A stretch of 11,206 nt of DNA, from NCBI GenBank assembly GCA_002869305.1, contig PKTC01000425.1, positions 1-11,206 of the forward strand. Direction: 5' to 3'. Shown here piece by piece: positions 1-7,743 of the stretch. Positions within the stretch are counted from its first letter, which is position 1, and each line of letters begins with the position of its first letter. A model generated the notes under the pieces. That model was not told the DNA's origin. It saw only the letters and a list, made by a program, of their open reading frames with translations, and searched no databases. A program made the translations under genes and the position numbers. Origin of the DNA: Marinilabiliales bacterium. Lineage in GTDB: Bacteria > Bacteroidota > Bacteroidia > Bacteroidales > UBA12077.

Positions 1-84
1 AACCATAGGCATTTTTATGTTTATTTACCATAATAACGCATGTAGAAATTCTTTAGTATGTCAATCTGTAATATTTATTAGAAT

Positions 85-675
85 CTATGTTAATGTCAAA
101 CTTAATTTCTTTTCCTCTACCAATTTACGCAAGTTAATTAGAGCATACCGCATTCTCCCAAGTGCAGTATTTATACTAACATCGGTTTGGTCAGCAATTT
201 CCTTAAAACTTAATCCCATAAAATGACGAAGTACAATAACTTCTTTTTGTTCATCTGGCAAGAACTCAACTAAAGCACGCACATCAGTCATAATTTGTTC
301 CTGAATAATATCTTCTTCTATTGTTTTATCAGAAAATCTGGATGAATTAAAAATATCTACTTCATAAGCATCATTCGAATAAGTTTTCATTTGCTTATCC
401 TTTCTAAAATGATCAATGATTAAATTATGAGCAATACGAATTACCCATGAAATGAATTTTCCATTTTCCTGATATCTGCCTGAATGCAGTGATTTAACTA
501 CTTTAATGAATGTTTCCTGAAAGATATCCTGAGCCAAGTGCTCGTTTTTTACCATTAATAAGATATAAGTATATACCTTATCTTTGTGCCGTTTTACTAG
601 GATTTCGAAACTGGATTGTTCACCATCAATAAACCTTGTAACAAGTTCATGATCAGTAAGTTTTGATTTTGTCAA
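85..675 (-). CDS. RNA polymerase sigma factor, ECF (sigma-70 family)
   Basis: This 196-residue protein is an extracytoplasmic-function sigma factor that would direct RNA polymerase to a specific promoter set. Region 2 spans about residues 20-92 and includes the AQDIFQETF segment (48-56) and the basic stretch DHFRKDK near 88-94. Region 4 spans about 135-185 and has the helix-turn-helix LSFKEIADQTDVSINTAL. Length is normal for the family. The start is TTG at 675, chosen because a strong GGAGG lies 5 bases upstream, the N-terminus looks like that of relatives, and the next Met is residue 41. It diverges from uvrA across 176 bases. No anti-sigma gene is visible; only 84 bases remain downstream. 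Its regulon cannot be told from sequence. The family call is firm and the specific role unknown. Confidence 0.95.
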   Translation of the reverse strand: MTKSKLTDHELVTRFIDGEQSSFEILVKRHKDKVYTYILLMVKNEHLAQDIFQETFIKVVKSLHSGRYQENGKFISWVIRIAHNLIIDHFRKDKQMKTYSNDAYEVDIFNSSRFSDKTIEEDIIQEQIMTDVRALVEFLPDEQKEVIVLRHFMGLSFKEIADQTDVSINTALGRMRYALINLRKLVEEKKLSLTLT

Positions 676-851
676 AACAACCTCCTTTTTTAGTTTTTAA
701 AAAAAGGTAGAAGTCTAATCGATAAACAATCCTCCGAGTTTTTGGTTAAAAATTAATTAAGTAATTTAGTGCAATTTAAATAAAAATTCTTTTCTTATCA
801 AAACCATTTAAGTTTTGTTAACATTAATTAAGTGTATTATTTTCAATATCC
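676..851. other. Divergent intergenic region, sigma factor / uvrA
   Basis: This AT-rich spacer must carry promoters for both divergent genes. An exact 11-base direct repeat, ATTAATTAAGT, occurs at 752-762 and 823-833. A box TA-AGT-TTTG at 809-817 resembles the Bacteroidota -7 element TAnnTTTG but with three rather than two spacer bases, so it is only a weak candidate for the uvrA promoter. No SOS-type operator is recognised. Confidence 0.35.
681..685 (-). promoter_or_regulatory. Strong Shine-Dalgarno deciding a TTG start
   Basis: On the minus strand the sequence AAGGAGG, then TTGTT, precedes the TTG start of the sigma factor gene. The spacing from GGAGG to the start is 5 bases. Other genes here lack a clear Shine-Dalgarno, so this one stands out. 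An AT-rich inverted repeat just upstream (684-691 with 700-707) overlaps the GG of the site and could weakly mask it; that is inference. Confidence 0.7.
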
Positions 852-3653
852 ATGCCAAATAAAGAACAATTTATTCAAATAAAAGGCGCAAAAGTTCACA
901 ATCTTAAGAACATTAACCTTAACATAAAACGTGACAAATTTGTTGTTATCACTGGTGTTTCAGGATCCGGTAAATCATCATTAGCATTCGATACCATTTA
1001 TGCTGAAGGCCAACGAAGGTATGTTGAGAGTTTATCATCATACGCAAGGCAATTTTTAGGTAAAATAAATAAACCCGATGTAGAATATATTCGTGGTATT
1101 CCTCCTGCCATAGCCATAGAACAAAAAGTAAACACCAGAAACCCTCGTTCAACTGTTGGCACTTCAACTGAGGTATACGATTATCTAAAGCTCTTGTTTG
1201 CACGTATAGGAAAAACTTATTCTCCTGTTTCAAATCAAATTGTGAAGAGACACTCGGTAACTGATGTTGTGAATTACATCACTCATTTTGCTGAAGGAAC
1301 AAAATTATTAATTCTGGCACCTTTCGATCAAAAGAATGGCAAAACCTTTATAGAATACCTACAGCAGTTGCAAGCTGAAGGAATCTCGAGAATTGAGCAA
1401 AACCTTAGTATTAATAAAATTAGTGAACTCATCAATGATTCTTCACAAATCAATACAAAGGCTCCCATTAATATTGTTGTTGATAGGATTAGCGTATCAC
1501 ATGACGAAGATTCAATCAGTAGATTTGGAGATTCGGTACAGACTGCTTTTTCTGAAAGCAGGGGTTATTGCATTATCAAAGCTTTTGACGATCATAAGAC
1601 CAATGAAAAGTTCTCTAATAAATTCGAAGCTGATGGTATCTAATTCGAAGAACCAACGGTTCATACATTTAGCTTTAATAATCCGGTTGGAGCATGCCCA
1701 CGTTGCGAAGGTTATGGAAAAATCATTGGTATTGATGAAGATTTAGTTATTCCAAATAAAAATTTATCCATCTATGAAGAAGCAATCGCTTGTTGGCGTG
1801 GTGAAAAAATGTCTGAATGGAAAAACAGATTGGTGTACAATGCAGATAAATTTAATTTTCCAATTCACAAACCATTTTTTGATTTAAGCGAAGAACAAAA
1901 ACAATTGCTTTGGACTGGTAATAAATATTTTTGGGGATTAAAGGCCTTTTTTGAGCATCTAGAGGAACAGAAATATAAAATTCAATACCGTGTGATGTTG
2001 TCAAGATATCGTGGTAAAACAGTATGCCCAGATTGTAGAGGAACTAGATTAAAAAAAGAAGCATCATATATAAAAGTTGGCAATAAATCTCTGCAAGATC
2101 TGGTATTATTGCCCATTGATGAACTTCAAGATTTTTTTAAAAAATTAAAATTGAGTAAGTACGAAAAAGATGTATCTAAACGAATCCTAATAGAAATCAA
2201 TAGCCGTCTGGACTTTTTAATGAATGTTGGATTAGGTTATCTAACTTTAAATCGATTATCGTCGACCCTTTCGGGAGGTGAATCTCAAAGAATTAACCTT
2301 GCAACCTCTTTAGGCAGCAGCCTAGTTGGTTCTTTATACATTCTAGATGAGCCTAGTATTGGCCTTCACTCACGCGATAATGACAGGCTTATCCAAGTTT
2401 TAAAACAATTACAACAAATTGGTAATACTGTAATTGTAGTTGAACATGACGAAGATATTATAAAATCAGCCGACGAAATTATAGACATTGGTCCATTTGC
2501 AGGACGTTTGGGTGGAGAAATAATTTTCCAGGGAAATAAAGAGCAGATTCTAAAAAGTAAAGATAGTTTAACAGCACAATACTTAACAGGACAAGAATCC
2601 ATTCACATCCCGGAGCTAAGACGGAAATGGAATAATTATATTGAATTAACCGGAGCCAGAGAAAATAATCTAAAAAATATTAATGTAAAATTTCCTCTGA
2701 ATATTCTTACTGTTGTAACGGGTGTTAGTGGCTCAGGTAAATCCTCTTTGGTAAAAAACATACTCTCTCCTGCTCTTAGCAAAATCATTTTAGTAACAGG
2801 CGAAAAGACAGGGAAATACGATAACATAAGTGGTGACATAAAACAATTGGATAATATTGAATTTGTAGATCAGAATCCCATTGGGAAATCATCACGATCA
2901 AATCCAGTGACATACTTAAAAGCATACGATGAAATAAGAAAACTTTATGCAAATCAACAATTATCTAAAATAAATAATTATAAAGCTTCGCATTATTCGT
3001 TTAACATTGATGGTGGCAGATGCGAGGAATGCCAGGGAGAAGGCTTTATAAAAGTAGAAATGCAATTTATGGCTGACGTAACCCTAATATGTGATCATTG
3101 TCACGGACAAAGGTTCAAAGATGAGATACTTGAGGTAAAGTATTTAACTAAAAATATTTTTGATATACTTGAAATGACCGTAAATGAGGCCATAGAATTC
3201 TTTAGCGAAGGTAAGGGAACAACGGAGAAAAAGATTGTTGATAAACTTTCTCCGCTTGCTGAAGTTGGATTAGGATATATAAAACTCGGACAATCATCAA
3301 GCACACTTAGTGGTGGTGAGAGTCAAAGAGTGAAACTTGCTTCATTTTTAAGCAAAGAGAATGCAAAACAAGCAACTCTATTCATTTTTGATGAACCTAC
3401 AACTGGATTGCATTTTCATGATATTAAAAAGCTATTGGAAGCTTTTAATGCATTAATTGCTAGAGGAAACTCCGTGCTGATTATTGAACACAATCTTGAG
3501 ATAATAAAATCGGCCGACTGGATAATTGATTTAGGACCGGAAGGTGGAAAAGATGGTGGAAATATTATTTTTGAAGGTATCCCAGAAAACTTAATAAAAG
3601 AAAGTAAGTCATACACAGGACAATACTTGAAAGAAAAGCTAACCGCTGACTAA
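852..3653 (+). pseudogene. uvrA: UvrA, excinuclease ABC subunit A, interrupted by one in-frame TAA
   Basis: UvrA is the damage-recognition ATPase of nucleotide excision repair and loads UvrB on damaged DNA. Read through the stop, the gene gives 933 codons, normal for UvrA. Visible in order: Walker A GVSGSGKSS (35-43), the UvrB-binding/insertion region, ACPRC (281-285), CPDC near 392-395, signature LSGGESQR (473-480), YILDEPS (496-502), second Walker A (624-632), zinc site CEEC/CDHC (724-727, 747-750), second LSGGESQR (819-826) and FIFDEPT (844-850). The only defect is TAA at 1641-1643 (codon 264); reading frame and homology continue unchanged on both sides (FEEPTVHTFSFNNP follows). Without suppression this yields 263 residues, plus perhaps a 614-residue piece from ATG 1809, neither with both complete ATPase units. 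The first CxxC of the first zinc module is absent (FEADGI in its place). A base-call error or a recent nonsense mutation are the main explanations. Identity is certain; functional state is not. Confidence 0.93.
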
Positions 3654-3657
3654 AATA

Positions 3658-3692
3658 AAAAGAGCCTGTAATATTCAGGCTCTTTTCTATTT
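3658..3692. terminator. Bidirectional intrinsic terminator
   Basis: A perfect 11-base-pair stem, AAAAGAGCCTG (3658-3668) with CAGGCTCTTTT (3676-3686), encloses a 7-base loop. U-rich tracts follow on both strands. It begins 4 bases after the uvrA stop and also lies downstream of the convergent gene ending at 3707, so it can serve both. Confidence 0.93.
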
Positions 3693-3706
3693 TATTAAAG
3701 TTGTAT

Positions 3707-4153
3707 TTATTCCTTGTTTTCTTTTATACCAAACATTATTGCCACGCATCCACTTATTAGCTCGTCTGTTTCACCTTCACTGTTTTTAACTCTTAGTGAT
3801 ATGATTAATTGCTGACTAGATTCTAATTTGAAATCCCATAGTCTGGAATAATCATTCTTCCTGTTATCATACAGCACATTTCTATTAACGTCAAGCACTT
3901 GAAATTCAATATCTGGAAGTGCATCTGAACCACATATATAGATTCTATAATTTTGTCCTGCATAAAATGTTTTGTACAACTCTGCATCCTCACCTTCAGT
4001 TAAAATAGCAGCATTAAAGTTACCATCATGTATGTATGGTGTTAATTCTAATTTGCAAACCTTTTTGGCAAAACTTTTACACTGTTAATTACCATAAAAA
4101 GGTATTAGAGCTAAAACTGTTAATACAATTAATATCTGGTATATTTTTTTCAT
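3707..4153 (-). pseudogene. Small secreted protein, interrupted by one in-frame TAA after the signal peptide
   Basis: From ATG at 4153 the frame reads MKKIYQILIVLTVLALIPFYGN, a clear signal peptide (KK, then hydrophobic 7-18), then TAA at 4085-4087 (codon 23). It continues in the same frame as QCKSFAKKVCKLELTPYIHDGN and on to the natural stop at 3707. Read through, the product would be about 147 residues, with about 125 exported. The mature part has two early cysteines and looks beta-rich (for example FQVLDVNRNVLYDN and LIISLRVKN). I recognise no named domain; it resembles a conserved hypothetical family of Bacteroidales from memory. Its start lies 14 bases after the stop of the upstream lipoprotein gene, so the two look co-transcribed. 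The 90-residue stretch starting MYKTFY (3979) is only the tail of this gene. The intact frame beyond the stop suggests a recent mutation, a sequencing error or readthrough. Confidence 0.8.
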
Positions 4154-4167
4154 AACAGAGGATATTT

Positions 4168-5100
4168 TTATAGTATATAATTACTTCGTATTACTTTAAC
4201 TTTTTCTTTTAACTCATTATATGTAGCCGTACTCATTGAAATTGTTGTCTCAGATTTTAATGTAGTTACATTTGTTTCCTCGTCGGTTACAGGTTCAATC
4301 TTTGAAGTGGTGATTTCAATCTTTTCAAATATTGCTTTGAGCTCATTTACATTAGTAGTTACTTCCTGTACATCTTCATTATCAGAGTTTTCTTCAAGCA
4401 AACTAAACACCGTACTTAAAGTCAATTTTTGATCTATTATCCTATTTACCAACTCGTTATTATTGAAGTCTGCATCAGGACCAACAAGATTAGTTGCTAT
4501 ATATAATCCTTCAATCCATCCTCCAACAAGAACAATTGTTGACATTGCTTGTCTGTCATTTTCTTCGAAAAACGAACTTGAGTTCATAATAGTTTCTGAA
4601 ATGATATCCATAATAACATCCCTGTTATTAATATTAGCCTCCAGCCTTTCAATTACGTTTTCATCGATGGCATTTAAAATACCTAAACCTTCAGCCATTT
4701 TTTTGGAGGCATTCATATAGTTAATGGTTGCCTGTGTTTGGTCAAATAAACTTGCATAACTTAAATCAGTGGTGTATATACCTAGATTTAAAGCCATGCT
4801 TTTATTGGTAACATATCTTGATGTATTTTCGGTTGGATTTAGAAGTTCCTCATTGTACTTCGCTCCTGCCTGCTTTAAAATCATAGCAGTTTCGAGTGGT
4901 GACGGTAAAGAGTAAAAAATTTCTTTTACTGTTTTAACATCTTGAATAAGTTGTTCGTCAATTTCCAAAGAATCGATCGTAACCAAATCATCTGAATCCT
5001 TATCTTTCTTTTTATCTGAAGCACAACCCGTTATTATTCCAAACGCAATAATAACTGCTAGAAAGTATAAAGCTTTACGACGTAATAATTTAATATTCAT
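4168..5100 (-). CDS. Conserved lipoprotein of unknown function, probably surface exposed
   Basis: The 310-residue product starts MNIKLLRRKALYFLAVIIAF and has a lipobox ending IITGC, with Cys26 as the lipidated residue. This sets the start at 5100; an extension to 5208 would put 36 non-signal residues first. After Cys26 comes ASDKKKDKDSDDL, a charged, Asp-rich stretch like the lipoprotein export signal that sends Bacteroidota lipoproteins to the cell surface; surface location is therefore inferred. The mature part is mostly helical, with a middle block around TTDLSYASLFDQTQ and VLVGGWIEGLYIATNLVG, then an acidic linker and a charged C-terminus. No enzyme motif is seen. It is first in a two-gene unit with the small secreted protein 14 bases downstream, which suggests a shared envelope role. 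No Shine-Dalgarno is evident, as usual for the phylum. Confidence 0.85.
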   Translation of the reverse strand: MNIKLLRRKALYFLAVIIAFGIITGCASDKKKDKDSDDLVTIDSLEIDEQLIQDVKTVKEIFYSLPSPLETAMILKQAGAKYNEELLNPTENTSRYVTNKSMALNLGIYTTDLSYASLFDQTQATINYMNASKKMAEGLGILNAIDENVIERLEANINNRDVIMDIISETIMNSSSFFEENDRQAMSTIVLVGGWIEGLYIATNLVGPDADFNNNELVNRIIDQKLTLSTVFSLLEENSDNEDVQEVTTNVNELKAIFEKIEITTSKIEPVTDEETNVTTLKSETTISMSTATYNELKEKVKVIRSNYIL

Positions 5101-5313
5101 AATTAGCTGTCTATTAATTGTTACCAATATAACACAATTTGTAGTAAAATTAACACTTTTTTTTAAAAAACAAAATTTAACATCGCACGCTAATACCTGA
5201 ATATACAAGATTTTTGTAGGATGGTTAATTAAGCTTTGTTTTAAAATTGAGCATTTTCAGAACTAATATAGGAAATAATAATCTCATTAACCAACATTTA
5301 CAAGTAATTGTTC

Positions 5314-5321
5314 TAATTTTG
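5314..5321 (+). promoter_or_regulatory. Candidate Bacteroidota -7 promoter element for the helical-repeat protein gene
   Basis: TAATTTTG matches the phylum consensus TAnnTTTG exactly and lies 35 bases before the ATG at 5357, giving a plausible short leader. A convincing -33 TTTG at the usual distance is not seen, so this is tentative. The surrounding 256-base divergent spacer (5101-5356) holds no other gene that I can support. Confidence 0.4.
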
Positions 5322-5356
5322 TTAAGTAATCTAATCATCAAAACTTAGAATAAATA

Positions 5357-5872
5357 ATGAATACTAAAGAAGTTATTAAGAATCTGAGATCAGGAAATCA
5401 ATCACTAATACTGGAAACTTTAGATTATATAAAGCATGAAGGCAACAACGATATGTTAAATGAAGTAATACAACTTTTGCAAAATACTAACGATACTATC
5501 ATTCGAGATGAGATTGTTAGTATTCTTGAGCATGTAAAAGAACAAGATAGTGTTTCAACCATAGTTCATTCTCTTGAAAATGCGGATTACGAAGATATAT
5601 TATCATTATTGGTGTCTGCCTGTTGGAAGAACGGATTAGATTACAGCGATTCAGTTGAGATATTCACGGATATATTTATCAAGTCTGATTTTCAACTTGC
5701 TTTTGATGCTTTTACTGTAATAGATAACGTAGAAGAAATTGATAACCGTATAGCTGATGCTTGCATCTTTAGGCTTAGAAATTCAATTGAAGATATTCAA
5801 GATGATAAGAAGTCATTGTATTTTGAGCTGATAAATATTATCGAGGATAAAAAAGAAAATCCCGCTGTTTAG
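5357..5872 (+). CDS. Small all-helical, HEAT/ARM-like protein of unknown function
   Basis: This 171-residue acidic protein has no signal peptide or membrane segment and is probably cytoplasmic. It is a series of predicted amphipathic helix pairs with repeat-like units (IKNLRSGNQSLILETLDYI, then NEVIQLLQNTNDTIIRDEIV, then STIVHSLENADYEDILSLLV), the pattern of a HEAT or ARM solenoid, usually a protein-binding scaffold. No catalytic motif is visible and the partner is unknown. It stands alone on the plus strand between a divergent lipoprotein gene and a convergent yggS unit. Its last two codons (in part) and its TAG lie in the loop of the terminator hairpin, so transcript end and coding end coincide. 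The gene is probably real because of codon continuity, promoter box and terminator; the fold is inferred. Confidence 0.8.
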   Translation: MNTKEVIKNLRSGNQSLILETLDYIKHEGNNDMLNEVIQLLQNTNDTIIRDEIVSILEHVKEQDSVSTIVHSLENADYEDILSLLVSACWKNGLDYSDSVEIFTDIFIKSDFQLAFDAFTVIDNVEEIDNRIADACIFRLRNSIEDIQDDKKSLYFELINIIEDKKENPAV

Positions 5873-5882
5873 GCGGGATTTT
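5856..5882. terminator. Bidirectional terminator overlapping a stop codon
   Basis: AAAATCCCGC (5856-5865) pairs perfectly with GCGGGATTTT (5873-5882) around a 7-base loop, TGTTTAG, that contains the TAG of the upstream gene. The minus strand has a U-rich tract after the hairpin (TTTTCTTTTTT), so it can also end the convergent unit, whose last gene stops at 5886. Confidence 0.9.
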
Positions 5883-5885
5883 ATA

Positions 5886-6854
5886 TTATTGTACACTTGA
5901 AAAATACCTCATAAACTGTGATCTTTCATAGACCATAGGATCTTCAATTTTTGAATAACTCATTTTTCCTTTAAACTCGTCAATACTGTTATATCCATGG
6001 TTACTCATCCACTCTTCCAGTTCCTTGATAATATTTACAATATGATCTATTCCATTTTTATACAATGTAGAACAAATCTGAACTGCTGTAGCTCCTGCTA
6101 ATAGTTGCTTTACAACCGCTTTCCCATCATGAACACCTGTAGATGCAGCAATATCAAGATTTGATATCTTTGAAGATATTATACCAACCCAACGCAGGGA
6201 ATTTCTAATATCTCCAGGTGAGCTAAAAACCTCCGAGGATGTAAACTTTAAAGTATCAATATCAATATCCGGAGCATAGAAACGATTAAATAATACCACT
6301 CCTGGCACATTTAATTTTTGTACAAATCCAACTAAGTTAGAAAAATGAGATCCTAACTTAAAAGCAAATGGAATCTTTAAAGTACTCTTTAATTTTTCAG
6401 CTAAATCAAAGTAAATATTCTCATATTTATCGGCGCTTGCATTTCTATCGTTTGGTAATACAAATACATTAATTTCTATTGCATCAGCACCAGCCTCTTC
6501 AATGCTTTTAGCAAAACCAGTCCACTCTTTAGAAGTGACACAATTAATACTTGCGATAATAGGAATATTAACTTCTTTTTTTGCATTCTTTATTAAATCA
6601 AGATATTCCTGAACCGTGTTGTTTTTAACATAGTAATTTACATAGTCCCAAGCTTCTGGTGAATCAGATCCATTCGCCATGTTTCCAGCTTCAAATTTAA
6701 TTTGTTCTTCAAATATTGATTTAAGAACAACAGCTCCTGCCCCCTTCTCTTCAATTTTCTTAATTTTTTCTATTGAACTAGTTAAACCTGAACTACCAAC
6801 AATTACAGGATTTTTAAGTTTTAGTCCCAAATAAGTGGTTTCTAATTGACTCAT
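5886..6854 (-). CDS. Dihydroorotate dehydrogenase-like flavoprotein, catalytic base missing
   Basis: The 322-residue protein is a TIM barrel of the DHOD class 1 family. It keeps the N-terminal pattern LGLKLKNPVIVGSSGLT, a lysine in VVLKS (Lys45), FKLG (164-168), and the C-terminal FMN-phosphate region ASTGVHDG plus AGATAVQICS (253-262). The catalytic loop, normally N-x-S/C-C-P-N in class 1A, here reads NVFVLPND (129-136) with no Cys or Ser, so classical dihydroorotate oxidation is doubtful. Relatives are commonly annotated only as DHOD-like. The substrate is unknown; it may use FMN for another redox reaction. It follows yggS by 28 bases on the same strand, so the two are probably co-transcribed, and it ends at the shared terminator at 5856-5882. 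The family is confident, the activity is not. Confidence 0.88.
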   Translation of the reverse strand: MSQLETTYLGLKLKNPVIVGSSGLTSSIEKIKKIEEKGAGAVVLKSIFEEQIKFEAGNMANGSDSPEAWDYVNYYVKNNTVQEYLDLIKNAKKEVNIPIIASINCVTSKEWTGFAKSIEEAGADAIEINVFVLPNDRNASADKYENIYFDLAEKLKSTLKIPFAFKLGSHFSNLVGFVQKLNVPGVVLFNRFYAPDIDIDTLKFTSSEVFSSPGDIRNSLRWVGIISSKISNLDIAASTGVHDGKAVVKQLLAGATAVQICSTLYKNGIDHIVNIIKELEEWMSNHGYNSIDEFKGKMSYSKIEDPMVYERSQFMRYFSSVQ

Positions 6855-6882
6855 AATTGTTTATATATTTAAATTATTTATT

Positions 6883-7554
6883 TTAATAATTACGCGCTCC
6901 GAATAACAAACTTCCAATCCTTACCATGGTTGCTCCTTCTTCTATCGCAATTTTATAATCTCCAGACATTCCCATGGAAACTTCCTTAAAGTCAGCACTA
7001 TTAATAAAAATAGTTTCTTTCAACTCATTAAAGATATGAACTAATTCTTTAAATTCAGAGCGAATCGTATCTTCATTTTCTGTAAATGTAGCCATCCCCA
7101 TTACGCCACAAATATTTACGTTATTCAAATTTTTAAATTGATCAGATCTTAAAAACTCATAGGCTTCTGTTAAATCAAGTCCAAATTTAGTTTCCTCTTT
7201 AGCAATATGAAACTGTAATAAGCAATCAATTTTTCTATTATTTTTTTCTCCTTCTTTATGAATAACTTTAAGTAATTTAAAGCTATCAACTCCATGAATT
7301 AAAGAAACAAACGGGGCTATGTATTTAACTTTATTGCTTTGCATATGTCCAATCATATGCCATTCGATATCTTTGGGTAAATCCTCGTATTTAGCAGCTA
7401 AATCCTGAACCTTGTTTTCTCCAAATATTTTATGTCCAGAATGATAAGCTTCTAAAATCATTTCCACAGGTTTTGTTTTAGAAACAGCAATTAGCTTAAC
7501 ATTATCAGGAATTTCTGTCTTTAAGAATTGTTTAATATTGTCGGAAACGGTCAT
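6883..7554 (-). CDS. yggS: YggS-family pyridoxal phosphate homeostasis protein
   Basis: This 223-residue protein belongs to the YggS/PROSC (PLPBP) family: single-domain PLP-binding TIM barrels that help keep PLP and amino-acid pools balanced rather than catalysing a known reaction. Visible hallmarks are AVSKTKP with the PLP lysine at Lys26, FGENKVQ (44-50), WHMIGHMQSNKVK, FGLDL, and the C-terminal SMGMSGDYKIAIEEGAT followed by VRIGSLLFGAR, which binds the phosphate. Length is normal and no key residue is missing. A candidate promoter lies just upstream, and the DHOD-like gene follows after 28 bases. It lies downstream of the serine cluster but is separated by a terminator hairpin. Its cytoplasmic location and function are well supported by the family. 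Confidence 0.95.
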   Translation of the reverse strand: MTVSDNIKQFLKTEIPDNVKLIAVSKTKPVEMILEAYHSGHKIFGENKVQDLAAKYEDLPKDIEWHMIGHMQSNKVKYIAPFVSLIHGVDSFKLLKVIHKEGEKNNRKIDCLLQFHIAKEETKFGLDLTEAYEFLRSDQFKNLNNVNICGVMGMATFTENEDTIRSEFKELVHIFNELKETIFINSADFKEVSMGMSGDYKIAIEEGATMVRIGSLLFGARNY

Positions 7555-7580
7555 ACTTAAATATTTCTTCTTTGTTGCTT

Positions 7581-7588
7581 CAAAAGTA
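7581..7588 (-). promoter_or_regulatory. Candidate -7 promoter element for yggS
   Basis: Read on the minus strand this is TACTTTTG, an exact TAnnTTTG match, ending 26 bases before the yggS ATG. No clear -33 element accompanies it. The terminator immediately upstream makes an independent promoter here likely. Confidence 0.4.
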
Positions 7589-7642
7589 ATAAAAAAGTAA
7601 TTGGGTTAAAAAGATAAATGTCAGGTTTAATATCGTAAAATT

Positions 7643-7689
7643 AAAAAGAAAGTTGTCATATTGAGTTTATCGAAATATGAACAACTTTC
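7643..7689 (-). terminator. Intrinsic terminator of the serine cluster, built from a repeat unit
   Basis: GAAAGTTG (7648-7655) plus TCATATT pair with AATATGA (7674-7680) plus CAACTTTC (7682-7689), a 15-base-pair stem with one bulged A. On the minus strand the hairpin is followed by TTTTT (7643-7647) and another T run. It lies 55 bases past the DUF1015 gene stop. The stem contains the left copy of an inverted repeat pair. Confidence 0.75.
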
Positions 7690-7729
7690 CTTAATATGTG
7701 TGGTCATACTTCGACAAGCTCAGCATGAC
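7655..7729. repeat. Inverted pair of Bacteroidota intergenic palindromic repeats
   Basis: Two 26-base units face each other at 7655-7680 and 7704-7729. They match at 21 of 26 positions, and all five differences are transitions. The right unit contains CTTCGACAAGCTCAGCATG, which I recognise as a repeat frequent between genes in many Bacteroidota. Each unit is itself palindromic at its ends (TCATATT/AATATGA in the left one). The arrangement resembles a REP-like pair or a small non-autonomous element. No target duplication is seen. Confidence 0.75.
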
Positions 7730-7743
7730 ATTTGCATTTTCAA

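Noticed and set aside
1..31. Possible partial minus-strand ORF starting at 31 (MVNKHKNAYG), perhaps an anti-sigma gene after the sigma factor
   Set aside because: Only ten codons are in the window, with no Shine-Dalgarno and no recognisable motif.
1809..3653. Independent shorter ABC-ATPase gene starting at ATG 1809
   Set aside because: Sequence between 1644 and 1808 is in frame and typical of UvrA, and the ATG has no ribosome site; it is the second part of one interrupted gene.
3707..3979. A stand-alone 90-residue protein starting MYKTFY
   Set aside because: The same frame continues upstream with related-looking sequence to a signal peptide at 4153, interrupted by one TAA, so this is the tail of a longer gene.
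1641..4087. Genetic code change in which TAA is a sense codon
   Set aside because: uvrA, the lipoprotein, DHOD-like, yggS, DUF1015 and serC genes all end in TAA at expected family lengths.
5101..5208. N-terminal extension of the lipoprotein gene to an ATG at 5208
   Set aside because: It would place 36 residues ahead of a clear lipoprotein signal peptide.
7655..7729. CRISPR array
   Set aside because: There are only two units, they are inverted rather than direct, and no cas genes are present.
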